From contig CM056377.1 in assembly GCA_029718625.1 (NCBI GenBank), positions 37,572,699-37,636,698 of the forward strand: DNA of 64,000 nucleotides, written 5' to 3'. Of the stretch, positions 51,493 to 62,223 are shown piece by piece (the first letter of the stretch is position 1; every line of letters begins with the position of its first letter). The position numbers and the translations under genes are program-made. The DNA comes from Synaphobranchus kaupii (Eukaryota > Chordata > Actinopteri > Anguilliformes > Synaphobranchidae). The notes below the pieces were generated by a model. That model worked only from the letters and a program-made list of their open reading frames with translations. It searched no databases and was not told the DNA's origin.

Positions 51493-52236
51493 AGGGATAG
51501 TTTGGAATTTTGAACATAATGTCTCAATTACGACTTACCCATGATGTAGTTGATTGATGGAAACCATTTTCACATTCCATGCTGTCCCTTCTTTTGGACA
51601 TACACACATTGCTAATGCTAGCTCAATTCTAAGGTAACTGCTAGCATCCACTACCAAATGCACTTAAACACTCCACAGTGCACCCAAAGCAAATAAAATA
51701 CGACGACAGTCTATCTGGGTTATTTTAAGAGTGTTTATACCATCACTTTTTAAGTCAAACTATCGTTGAATCCTTTACTTTGTGCTGACCTATATTCTCT
51801 GTGGAAGTACGGCGGCGGAGCGAACGTGGCCATTGCAACTTGTTGCTCTTCTTTGTTGTTGTAGTCAACCAGTGCCGGCACTACATTCTAGGTAACGTAA
51901 AGTATCGCTCCACCGCCGTACTTCCACAGAGAATATAGGTCAGCACAAAGTAAAGGATTCAATGATAGTTTGACTTAAAAAATGATGGTATAATCACTGA
52001 AAATAACCCCGATAGACTGTCGTCGTATTTTATTTGCTTTGGGTGCACTGTGGAGTGTTTAAGTGCGTTTGGTAGTGGATGCTAGCAGATACCTTAGAGT
52101 TGCGCTAGCATTAGCAATGTGTGTATGTCCAAAAGAAGGGACAGCATGGAATTATCTGAAAATGGTTTCCATCAATCAACTACATCATGGGTAAGTCGTA
52201 ATTGAGACATTATGTCCAAAATTCCAAACTATCCCT
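51493..52236. mobile_element. TTAA-flanked foldback element, complete
   Basis: 744 bp flanked by TTAA at 51489-51492 and 52237-52240. Ends AGGGATAGTTTGGAATTTTG and inverse CCAAACTATCCCT. Arms of about 330 bp are nearly perfect complements through CAAGTGTCC-free non-coding DNA, including AAATACGACGACAGTCTATC; the central non-palindromic part (about 51835-51900) reads TTGCAACTTGTTGCTCTTC. No open frame of note. It is the intact sister of the copy at 12190 and depends on a transposase supplied elsewhere. Confidence 0.88.
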
Positions 52237-53217
52237 TTAAGTAAACTGCGTCCTATGTCCCTATGTTTGATGATGAGAACAAGCCATTCAGCCCGTCTAG
52301 ACTTGTGAATTTCCTGTTTCCACCTGGTTTGTGAAAATATGCCATTGTCAAACTAACACATATACAGGCTGGGGTTTATATTTCTACTTATTAGAATTCT
52401 GTTGACTTAACCCTTTGAAGAAATACTGTCAGGATTCCAACCAGTTAGATGTCCGCTGCCATCTGTCCACTGCCTCTCATTTTTAAGAGGGCAATTTAGA
52501 GGCTGTTTGTGCATATCCATCGTTCCCTTGTATGTCCGTGTGGACTCCAGCAGTTTAAACAGTTAGCATTTTTACCAGACAGGTGAATACTTAACAGTCA
52601 TTTTTTCCTTCTCTGCTCCTTCTATTTTTTCATCATCAACATTACCATCATCATGTTTGTGGATTGGTTTATCTACTTCTTGCCAGGTATGTGCAAGGAG
52701 GATAATTTGTTTTTAAGTCAACACTTCAACCACTTTCTGTGTGCACTGTGCAGGTTTCTTACTGAAGGTCGGTCAATAGTTTTGTCTGACAGTTGCTATA
52801 GACGGTTTTTTGAACCTTTCAAGATGTGGATACACCGATTTTGGGTGCTTTAGTGGGCAAAGCTGCAAAACCTGGACAAGTGGCACAGCGGAAGTATCGT
52901 GAGTTAATTATGTTTGGGCAACATGCTGTAGGAAGCATAGCAGTGGTAAATATGTAACAGACAGTGAAGGATTTTCCAGGTCTCTCTTTTACCATAAGCC
53001 CTGTACTCCAGTTTCATCTCCACTCAGGCCACAGGGCTATGGGTTTATTATATGTATCGTTATAATCTGTACCTGTCATTATCATTGAATACAGCAGTGT
53101 CTGCTCGCAGCCTCTCTGGACAACAATGATTCTTTGACTCGTTAGAGATTGTTGCCATTTGGCATGAATATTCTCTCATTTTTCTCAGTTTGTATGTATT
53201 AAATGCAATTGGTTTAC
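52237..53217. other. intron 5, no feature recognised
   Basis: Unique-looking sequence; no gene. Confidence 0.55.
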
Positions 53218-53320
53218 ATAATAATAATAATAATAATATAATAATAAACATTATTTATATAGCACCTTTCATACAACCAGTAGCAGCCCAAAGTGCTTCA
53301 CACTAGGGAAAAAATTATAA
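53218..53320 (-). mobile_element. LINE 3'-tail-like repeat with (TAA)n end
   Basis: ATAATAATAATAATAATA followed by ACATTATTTATATAGCACCT and AGCCCAAAGTGCTTCACA. This is a typical teleost non-LTR 3' end read in reverse; 5'-truncated to about 100 bp. Confidence 0.6.
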
Positions 53321-53659
53321 TAAACAGTTAAAACAGGAAAATATTGGATAAAACAATATAACATTAAATAAACACAATAAAAACTAATAAACTAGGATAG
53401 AATAAAATAATAAAATAGGATAAAACACAATGCAATAAAGCACATTGAAATAAATGACAAAGGAGATGACATGTGTCTCTTCTCCTACTCACATGGAAAA
53501 TATCTAAATTCAACATGTTGCGTTTGGGGTGAAAACAACAAATGTTAACAAAAAAAAGGCAGTTTTCACGTGGAATAAGCCGTGCCCTTTTTGGATGTCT
53601 GTATTCGTATTTGTTCGTGTCCATTCGGTGCTCATCAAGTAGCCGACATGTATCAGCAA

Positions 53660-54610
53660 GGGGGTATGCTGGTATGTTTTGCAGCCGAACCGTGTGCCAG
53701 CCGAAATGTATTTAAGCAGAAAAAAGGGAAGAGCTGGAATTGACTTTTGTGCAGGGCACCTTGTTGAGAGAAGAAGCTTGAGGGCGCCGGTGGCAAGCGG
53801 AGTTTTGTGGCTCCGCAGCATTGCCGCGGGATTGTGCTGCCGCCGTCCGTCACTCTCCCCCCTCTCCGGGGCTCCTCCCCCTCGGAGCTTATGTAAACGA
53901 GCTGTGGAGCCAGGGGCAAGCTGCGCTATTTTTAGCAACAGCACCGCAGAGCAGAAACTGGCTGAGGATCACGGTGTGTGCCAGGGCTTGAATCAAAGGG
54001 AGTACCCCGGCAATGCATTGTAAACAAAAGGAAGGTCATCAGCAGAAGGCGAGGCCAAAAAAAAAAAAAGTTCCTGGCTTGCTCTCCGGAGCTGGTGCTG
54101 TCTCCCCTCCACTGCATACACACAAAGACACACATCGTGCACTCCTTTTTACACACCACACCACACACACACACACACACCACACCACACACACATACAC
54201 TTTGCTCACTAAATCTCACACGAGAAATACGCTATAGACCCAAACCCCTGTGAGATAATAATTCACATCCCCCAGCTTACGATGAATCTTTACATGTCCC
54301 AGTATGATTAAAGCAAGAAGTGCTTATTTTGGAAACAAGGCGCTCTCGTGGGCATTGAAGGGGTACCTTGTGATCTAGCTGTGGATCTATCAGGGTGGAC
54401 GAGCACACGCGGCAGTCCCAGAGCCTCGGGTAGTGCGCGCTCTGGCTGAGGGAGCTTTGACGGCCATGCAGAGGTGGCGGAGGCAGCCCGAGGTTTGGAC
54501 AGACAGCTCGTCTCCGTCTGCGGCCTCCCAGGATTATGCTCCCGCCGTCTCTCTCCATCACTCACAAGCACGCCGGAGGGAGTCAGGGGGGGCCACAAGC
54601 AGACAGGTGA
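53660..54610 (+). promoter_or_regulatory. CpG/GC-rich island in intron 5, possible internal promoter
   Basis: Clearly the richest CpG stretch of intron 5 (CGCCGG, CGCGGG, GCCGCCGTCCGTC, GCCGGAGGG), in a region otherwise AT-rich. It holds a perfect MEF2 consensus CTATTTTTAG at 53926-53935, a forkhead-like ATGTAAACGA at 53891, an interrupted CA/ACACC repeat at 54150-54196, and a strong splice donor ACAG/GTGAGA at 54606-54607. It lies 4.2 kb before exon 6. Human gnal has annotated shorter isoforms starting inside the gene, so an internal promoter is plausible; not demonstrated here. Confidence 0.4.
54150..54196. repeat. imperfect (CA)n / CACACC repeat
   Basis: ACACACCACACC units flank a CA run, twice in succession. 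Confidence 0.9.
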
Positions 54611-57442
54611 GACTACAGGATGCAAGCAAGCGAGGATATCAGAGAGGAGATGCTTTCATAATTGTTGTCCATAACATCCCTGTATCCCCTCTTGCATTCT
54701 CTGAGACCTCCTTGTCAGGTAGTATTGGAGCCAATTTTGGATAGCTAGCATTCTTTTCAGACCTTTGCTGGAACAACTTCCATTGACTTTTCGCCTTCAG
54801 TACTTCAGTACAGGGTTTTCCTCTGTTGTCTCACACAGCAGTCTTTCATTTGAGAAGAACCAAAAATCCCACTCTAGGTTACGATTTTTTTCCTTCCATT
54901 TCCATTTCCATTCCATCCAGTTAAATAACTATGCATTTTGTTCTTTTGTCTAATATCTCATCTGTAGATGGATGGACTCTTCTTGCTTCCTCAACCGTGA
55001 ACTTATTTGGCATCTTGGTGTTATATTTTGTCGTTTGCTTGACATGCACATTTTGGACAGTTTTAGCATCAAACCAATCCTTCTGTAACATGACTGCTCT
55101 GCATCTGTTCTATGGCAGCAATATATTTTTGTGTGATGTGGATGGGTGAACTCTAGTCCTGATTGATATTTCCAGTAGCTTCTGAGGTGAGTGATGTGTT
55201 TGGGTGCAGAACTAATTATGGCTTTTTTTATATGGCTACATCCAGTTGTGATACGTGTTCACAGATTAATATGGCACTAAATGTCCAGGGTGGGGCTTTG
55301 TAGACTGTACCTGACCTGAGAAAGGGCCAAGCCGCGTGTCTGGGAGCACAGTGATGCGAGCGTCTGCGCCGGCCAAGGAAGTGGAGTGGTATCGACCAAC
55401 TGTCAAGGTTTCCATAGGAACCCAGCTGTAACTGAAAAGCAGGCAGGGTCAGTAAAAGAGATACCTATGCAACAGAGAAGGTGTGTCCACCTGCAGGCTG
55501 CTACCGGAATGACACAACCGACAAGCAGCTCCTGTCAGACAAAGATAGCATACTATTGTAGGGTAGGCTTCTAAAGTTTTATCCATACTTTGACTCTACA
55601 GAAAAGCAGTTTTTACAGTTTAGTGAATTGATCCCAAATAAATAAACCAAAAGCAACAATTTTTTAAGTAATTTATTTTGAGTAGATAAAACCTTGTCAT
55701 AGCCTGTGCAGTTACTGTAAATTGTACTGTACTGTACAAAGAAAAATATGTCATTAAAATAGTTGCAGAAAAGTTAACTGTATACCCTGGGTAAATTCTG
55801 TAATGGAGATGTATTTTGGACTAATTGATTTGCTCAATCAAAAGTACATTTCTTAAAAATACCAAAATGGTTTGATGAAGATTGTCATTTAAAAAGCTAA
55901 ATTACTTTGTGTTATTGTAGGCAAAACTCTTGTTTATATTTTTAACCAGTGCAATAATAGACGTGTCTGGTTTGTATTTTTTTATTATATTTAGCAGTGC
56001 TGTATTTAGTATATGTAGAGTTGATGTTTTGACTGGAAAAACTACACAATGTTTTGACTGTGAAGTGGTACTCTTTGAGAGTAACTTCAAGTTCCATTAT
56101 AAAGCTCTGGCTTTTTTAGAGCAACTTTCTAAAGCTATGCTGTGTGTCTTCCAACATTTAGATATATATATTCAGCAGTTAGGTCTGTTTACACATTTAT
56201 AGTTTGTGTTAAGAGTGTAACCATTCTCAGAGTTAAATTTAGAATGCATGCCTCTGTCTTGCATCTGTGGATGGAAAGAACTTTTTTAATGCTTTTCTAT
56301 ATTTGGCAATGGTCAAGAAGTTGCATGTAAATACTTCAGCCAACTTCATATCAAAATCTACTGCCAGACGTGTAAAACATGAGAAATATTCTCATAAAAC
56401 TGTTGACATGTTACAAAACGATTCTGTATTTATTAGTTTGTATTACACTTTATGCCGTGACCCAAAACAGATGTCATTCGTGGTGTTAACTGTGATATTC
56501 CAGCTTGGAAAAGAACTAGTGTGTCCTCAAACTACTTACATATCTGTTGTTGAATCCTAAAGGGATAACTCATGATCCAGCTTCCTCTCCAGTATACTCG
56601 GGATCTACATGGTTTTTGTTACTTTTTTCTGGTAAAACAACATCCTCACTTTGCCCTCATAATTCAGTTTCTGTATTGTACCTCTGAGTCATTGTGCACA
56701 CTTGTTCGCAGGTGGTTCCTCTTGTTTTTTTTTGTGTGTGTATGTGGGTACCAGAAAGACATTATCTTCCAAATGATGTGTTTTTTGTTTTTACATACAC
56801 AGTTTAACAAGTTCAGAAATCACCAAAATTAACACAAACTGTTGTGAAGATAAAAACAAACTCTTAAAAACTTGCACCTGATTGTGAGTCTTGAGTAGAC
56901 ACACCTGCCATAGACCTCCGGGCCTGGGAATCCTGCAGATGTATGCCCAGGTAAACGCTGCACCCAGGCCTGTAATGCATATGGGCAAAACCGTACTGCT
57001 TGTCTCTCTGGCAGTTCCTCCCAGCCCCCCCCCATAGCTGCTCACAGGGCTCCCAAATACAGCGAGTTTCACGTTGCTCCAGCAACACTCAGAGCTTGCT
57101 CAGAATGCCTGCTACATCCTGCTGCTTGTTTATGATCTCCTCCTGAAACGTTGATGGCAAAGCTCGGTTCAAATGTCTGCCTCGGTCCTATGAACGCGGA
57201 AGGGTCTAAGTTTGGAACTCCAGTACGTTGCCAATGGCACTTGTCTCATAGCGTGCAGGATAATTATAACTTTGATGTCCTGCAGGGGAAGCAGACTAAA
57301 TAATACACCCATTGTTACAAAGTGATGGAGCAGAAGTTGGCATCTTGTGCACAGGGTTGCTTGATTTACAGTAGCGTGGACTTCACCCTGGCGGCTTAGA
57401 AATGTTTTCAGCCCTTGGTATAACATTCTGCATAGCTTGGAC

Positions 57443-57483
<41 letters not shown>

Positions 57484-58770
57484 ATTTTGGGCATAAGAAG
57501 CTGGTTACCCTCTTGTACAGTACCTCCTGTGGTATTATCCTGTGGTAGGGGAAGCTTGACTTGACCCAGTTTTGCCAGATACCATCCTGTTGTGGTGTCC
57601 AAAAACAAAAAACTACCAAGCACAATTCCCTAGGAGAAATGGAAATGCCCCCGTGCTTAAACGCCAGCAGAGGTCTTTCCAATGTGGTCATCTAACTGAA
57701 TAGCTCACACTCCTTCCCAAGTGAAATACACTGTGCCTGGTTTCCCCTGCACTCAAGAGCTCTAGCTGTCTTAGTCTTTGTGTTTATACTTCATAGTGGG
57801 TGTTCTTCATTGCTGGTTTGGCAGTACATACTCTGTTCATATTGTACTATCTCTTTTCCTCTTGTTTTCCTCTGGTGTGACACTTGAAAAGATTGCCAGG
57901 ACAGTACTTTCTTTTGGTTGCATTTTTTCTGAACCAGAAAAAAAAACCTTATTGGTTAATTTCTTTGGCAAAAACATGGAATGGCAATATGGGTTCTGTA
58001 TTGCTTGTGGCGCCTGGAATTTAAAAAGCTTTCAAATCAAATTTCAGGGAGAGCATAGCTTGTTACAGTGCACATCTGTATGATGCTGGGATATGGAGAT
58101 TCCCCCATAAACAAAATAAGCTGGTTGGCAGAGCTCACCACTACAGTGATTCAATATAGCACTGCTTCCCTTAAATGGTGTGAAGCAAGTCTGGACCAGA
58201 ATGAAGCAATGGGTGTGGATGGGTAAACCTTGGTGTTCAGCCAGGCCAGGGCAGGCATTACAAGCACAATGGTGACACTGCTAAAATTACCATTTACCTG
58301 TTACGTACAGTTTAATTAGAACAGCTAACCTACATCCAGGTGAAGTACAGGTGTAGTAATGCATGTTCATCATGCCCCAGTCCTCCTAGAAATCTTGCTT
58401 TCTATTCTAGGGGAAATGCAACACAACACACACAAACACACAGCGAATGGCAGATGATTTTGCGAAGTATTGACAATTGACAGAGAGGAAATGCTGTCTT
58501 ATGTAATTGCTCACACGCATATAGGGTAATTAATGGTATTGTCTGGCTTGCCTGCCCTCTGCTGGCAGAATTCTGCACATGCAGCAAGATGAACTGAAAC
58601 TCCACAGCTGGAGAGTTTGTGTGTGGCCTCTGGACCATCCCAAAAATATTACAGTACATTGTGGTAATAAAAATCAGTCGGTCACTAGCATCTGAAATTC
58701 AGCTGGCATCACTGTTCAAACTGATGTAATTGTGGAACGGACAATAAAATGGCTAACAATTCAATGCAAT
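54611..58770. other. intron 5 distal part; poly-G tract, no gene
   Basis: Mostly AT-rich with a moderately GC-rich patch at 56880-57090. The only clear structure is the G37 homopolymer at 57445. Open frames lack domains. Confidence 0.55.
57445..57481. repeat. poly-G homopolymer, 37 nt
   Basis: Uninterrupted G run; read as C it gives the poly-Pro frames on the minus strand, which are artefacts. Length in an assembly is unreliable. Confidence 0.95.
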
Positions 58771-58791
58771 CCCCCCCCCCCCCCCCCCCAG
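58771..58791 (+). promoter_or_regulatory. exon 6 splice acceptor with C19 polypyrimidine tract
   Basis: Nineteen consecutive C residues directly followed by AG and the exon. It serves as polypyrimidine tract but contains no T, unusual since U2AF prefers uridine. Confidence 0.85.
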
Positions 58792-58846
58792 CTTTTTGGA
58801 CAGAATTGACTCGGTAAGACAGAATGACTACACGCCAACAGACCAG
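58792..58846 (+). CDS. gnal: gnal exon 6 (end of helical domain)
   Basis: 55 nt, completes the Tyr codon and encodes FLDRIDSVRQNDYTPTDQ, phase 0 out; donor CAGGTAAGT. The segment leads to the switch I exon beginning DLLRCR, which is not visible because it falls in the gap. RQN replaces a variable triplet; TPTDQ is Golf-type. Confidence 0.93.
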
Positions 58847-59013
58847 GTAAGTTTCCCCCCGTAAAAACATGATTCTGTGCTTTAAATATTACCACAATAA
58901 TATTCCCATTACTTTACTGCATTTAAAAACAAACTCTTGTTCTGTAGAAAATAGGAAAATAGGATACCAAGAATTTAGGCTCATTCTGCAAATGTTATAG
59001 CACCACCCATTTT
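58847..59013. other. intron up to assembly gap
   Basis: Intron sequence, no feature. Confidence 0.7.
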
Positions 59014-59513
59014 NNNNNNNNNNNNNNNNNNNNNNNNNNNNNNNNNNNNNNNNNNNNNNNNNNNNNNNNNNNNNNNNNNNNNNNNNNNNNNNNNNNNNNN
59101 NNNNNNNNNNNNNNNNNNNNNNNNNNNNNNNNNNNNNNNNNNNNNNNNNNNNNNNNNNNNNNNNNNNNNNNNNNNNNNNNNNNNNNNNNNNNNNNNNNNN
59201 NNNNNNNNNNNNNNNNNNNNNNNNNNNNNNNNNNNNNNNNNNNNNNNNNNNNNNNNNNNNNNNNNNNNNNNNNNNNNNNNNNNNNNNNNNNNNNNNNNNN
59301 NNNNNNNNNNNNNNNNNNNNNNNNNNNNNNNNNNNNNNNNNNNNNNNNNNNNNNNNNNNNNNNNNNNNNNNNNNNNNNNNNNNNNNNNNNNNNNNNNNNN
59401 NNNNNNNNNNNNNNNNNNNNNNNNNNNNNNNNNNNNNNNNNNNNNNNNNNNNNNNNNNNNNNNNNNNNNNNNNNNNNNNNNNNNNNNNNNNNNNNNNNNN
59501 NNNNNNNNNNNNN
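59014..59513. other. assembly gap, exactly 500 N
   Basis: Exactly 500 N, a usual placeholder size, so the true length is unknown. The protein lacks everything between TPTDQ and WLRTIS: switch I with its catalytic Arg, switch II with DVGGQ and catalytic Gln, and the strand and helix up to NNR. In vertebrate gnas/gnal this is spread over three exons, all of which must lie in or at the edge of the gap. Confidence 0.95.
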
Positions 59514-59643
59514 ACAGAACAACATGTACACCGTGGTAGATTCATTGCCGATTCCTCCAATTACTGTGGAACTGCTGGTATTACCAAATGAAACTTTATG
59601 TGTTGCTCTCAGACGTTTGACGCAGTTCTTACCACGTTTGCAG
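59514..59643. other. intron between gap and NKQD exon
   Basis: I could not align this stretch to the missing coding part; it ends in a CGTTTGCAG acceptor. Confidence 0.6.
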
Positions 59644-59775
59644 GTTTTTACGGACCATTTCGGTCATCTTGTTCTTGAACAAGCAGGACATGCTGGGCCG
59701 AGAAAGTGTTAGCAGGAAAATCCAAAATTGAAGACTACTTTCCCGATTATGCTCGTTACACCATACCAAATGAAG
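59644..59775 (+). CDS. gnal: gnal NKQD exon (G4 motif), with a +1 base
   Basis: Acceptor TTTGCAG, donor AAGGTATG. Encodes [16 protein letters not shown] and, after skipping one base, [20 protein letters not shown] then YTIPNE. NKQD contacts the guanine ring. Two oddities: the run ATGCTGGGCCGAG has one G too many (59695-59697) compared with the CTGGCCGAG needed for L-A-E, so the frame would end at a TAG 15 bp later; and the first full codon is TTT (Phe) where Gs-class and most other alpha subunits have Trp. Exon length without the extra base (131) fits the phases on both sides. Given intact exons elsewhere, a sequencing error is the simplest reading; the true gene is probably functional. Confidence 0.88.
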
Positions 59776-60212
59776 GTATGTATTAAATCAATCTGAGAGC
59801 ATTGAAAAGTTCTGTAACAAATTTCTGAGGTGTTATTCCAGCTCTGCTTTGTGTAGAAATGGATTCTAGGAAATAGGAATAAAATATCCACATTTATAGC
59901 CAAATCCAAAAGCCTTTTTATGAGACATCACACGGAACTTCTTCCATCTGCTGTTGTTTATAAGTTCAGCACAAAGCAAAATGTTTTATATTTCAACCAC
60001 AGAAGCATTTGTCAGAAATACAACACGCTTCCAACTGGCTTTTAGCTTCTCTGTAGATGACAGCCACCAATTTATTTATTATCCTGTGTATCTACCAATG
60101 ACACCGAAGACACATGTATGCCCTAAATTGGTTAATTGTACTTTCACTTGTCTTTTTGGTGTGATTTAAATCAAAGTTTTTCTAAGCATTTCCCCCCCCC
60201 TGGTTTGAATAG
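59776..60212. other. intron, no feature recognised
   Basis: 437 bp; acceptor region has a C9-10 run (60192-60200) followed by TGGTTTGAATAG. Confidence 0.7.
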
Positions 60213-60280
60213 CAACTCCTGAGCCTGGAGAAGACCCAAGAGTGACAAGGGCAAAGTTTTTCATCAGAGATGAATTCCTT
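60213..60280 (+). CDS. gnal: gnal penultimate exon
   Basis: 68 nt, phase 1 in, phase 0 out. Encodes [20 protein letters not shown] then EFL; donor CTTGTGAGT. It corresponds to the loop and helix before the final beta strand; the [10 protein letters not shown] core is family-typical. No anomaly. Confidence 0.94.
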
Positions 60281-60621
60281 GTGAGTACCGCAGTGTACTT
60301 AACAAGTTACTTATAATCTGGGGAGTATTACAATGTAAGAATGGCATGCCCAAATGCCAAAAAAAAGGCACCTGCTTTCTCTAATTGTACTGGGACTATA
60401 ATGCAGGGCACTATAATTGTCATCAAGAACCAACACTGATTGTTATTAGGAACCCAAAGTTGGTTTATTATACTTTTACACTTTATAATGAAGTATAATT
60501 GAATTTAGCCTTGAGAAACAAGGGACATATGAGTCACTGAAGTTCCTTTCCTGTCTTTATTTTAAAAGTTATTAATGAGTTTTTCTCATTAAAAGCAAAC
60601 AGATGTGCAATACATTAGATA

Positions 60622-62223
60622 CAGTGGCGCCTGAAAGTATTCAGACCCCTTCACTTTTTGCACACTTTATTGTGTTGTGAATTTAATTTTAAATGGATAA
60701 AATTGCCATTTTTGCAATCTACACTCAATAACCCATAATGGCAAAGTGAAAACATGTTTTTAGAAATTTTTGCAAATGTATTAAAAATCAAAAACTGAAA
60801 TCTCTCATTTATGTAAGTATTCATACCCTTTGCTTTAACGTATTTTTAAAGTATCATATTTAATATTTGGTCGCATATCCTTTGCATGCTGTTAATTCCT
60901 GAAGTCTGTGACCCATCTGTCACGGTTTGGCCATCTCTGTGGACGTTATTCTTTGGAGCAGTGAGCAGGCGTTCCGGCTTCACTTTTCCGCCGTCCGCCC
61001 CGTGTTTTTCCACCTCCCGGTGATTACCTGGCGCACCTGTTCCTCGTTTCCCGTGGGCTTTTTAAGCACGTTGTTTCCGCTTGTGTGTCTTTGTTGCCAC
61101 GTTCACCAAGCCAGGTAAAGGTATAGCCGGGAGACTAGAATTATTGTCTTTGACAATCACTCAGGAACTTCCAAGAGTATAGGTTAGATTCCTTTCTTAC
61201 TCTAGTTTCTGTTTCTTTTCGTTCTCTAGTTATTTCACCTCTTTGTTTTGTCTCTTGTTTTGACTTGTGTCAGAGCTAGAGGTTTGCTACCTGCTTATTT
61301 TCTCGCTCTGCTTATTTCTGCGAGTTCGCCCATTTAGTTGGGTTGTTATTATTTTGGCTTACGCCGAGACTATTTCCCTTTGTTTTCGCATCTGCTCGCG
61401 TCTGCACCCAGAGCTATTGGGGTTGTTTTCTGTTTTCGGTACTCTACTGGATTATTATCCTTCTCTGTTTATCTATCTACTCGAGTTTACGAGTATCGTC
61501 CTGTTTTAATAAGGGACGTTTCATTTTGTTTGTTTATACGGGCATTTTTTTGTCACGCTTTTTCTTTAGTTTCCTTATCTAGTGGTTATTCACTTGTCGT
61601 GGATAATTTTTCGAATCCTTTTCCGGTCACGTCTGATCCTCCTACCTGACCCCCCCTGACACCATCAACATCAAAAGACTCTCGATATCTTATTTTCAGG
61701 TACTGATACTATAACCTCTCAAGCGATACTATAACCTCTCTGCATTTGAATTGATCTCTATGGGAATTGGGGGGGTGAGACTAGATTCAGCTGTAAATTA
61801 CACTGGTATGGAACTTATACAGGAATTATACAGTATGGAACACATGGCTGGCTAAATGGCTGTAAGTCCTCAAGAGTCTGCGCTACACAGAGATGGAACA
61901 AAGGACTGCCAAACCGTGACAGATGGGTCACAGACTTCAGGAATTAACAGCATGCAAAGGATATGCGACCAAATATTAAACATGATACTTTAAAAAATAT
62001 GTCAAAGCAAAGGGTATGAATACTTATGTAAATGAGATTTCAGTTTTAGATTTTTAATAACTTATAACTTATAACTTAATAACATGTTTTCACTTTGTCA
62101 TTATGGGTTATTGAGTGTAGATTGATGGGCAAAAATCCACAATTTTATCCATTTAAAATTAAATCTACAACACAATAAAGAGTGCAAAAAGTAAAGGGGT
62201 CTGAATACTTTCAGGCGCCCCTG
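60622..62223. mobile_element. foldback element C, split by a solo LTR
   Basis: Flanked by TA; ends CAGTGGCGCCTGAAAGTATT and inverse. Without the LTR and one TSD copy it is about 853 bp, close to element B. Arms share TTTGGTCGCATATCCTTTGC and CTGTGACCCA with element A; inner core shares TTTGAATTGATCTCTATGGG. The central palindrome is lost. Outer 200 bp (TTGCACACTTTATTGTGTTG) are unlike A or B. Confidence 0.87.
60918..61661. mobile_element. solo LTR, 744 bp, inside foldback element C
   Basis: Begins TGTCACGGTTTGGCC and ends CCCCCTGACA (TG...CA), bounded by perfect 5-bp duplications CCATC at 60913-60917 and 61662-61666. Removing it restores the order CTGTGACCCATCAACATCAA seen in related form in element A. 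Contains GGTGATTACCTGGCGCACCT and TGTGTGTCTTTGTTG blocks frequent in fish Ty3/Gypsy LTRs (inferred family). Internal retroelement genes are absent, as expected after LTR-LTR recombination. Plus orientation suggested but not proven. Confidence 0.85.

Noticed and set aside
53510..53944. 144-codon minus-strand frame and overlapping frames in the GC island
   Set aside because: Long frames are expected in GC-rich DNA; no domain recognised.
57383..57691. Poly-proline protein on the minus strand
   Set aside because: Arises from the G37 homopolymer.
58889..59560. Frames of 178-223 codons across 59014-59513
   Set aside because: Consist of N; not real sequence.
59514..59643. Missing gnal exon just after the gap
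   Set aside because: AACAACATGT looked like part of the YNMV region, but downstream codons do not match and no donor fits.
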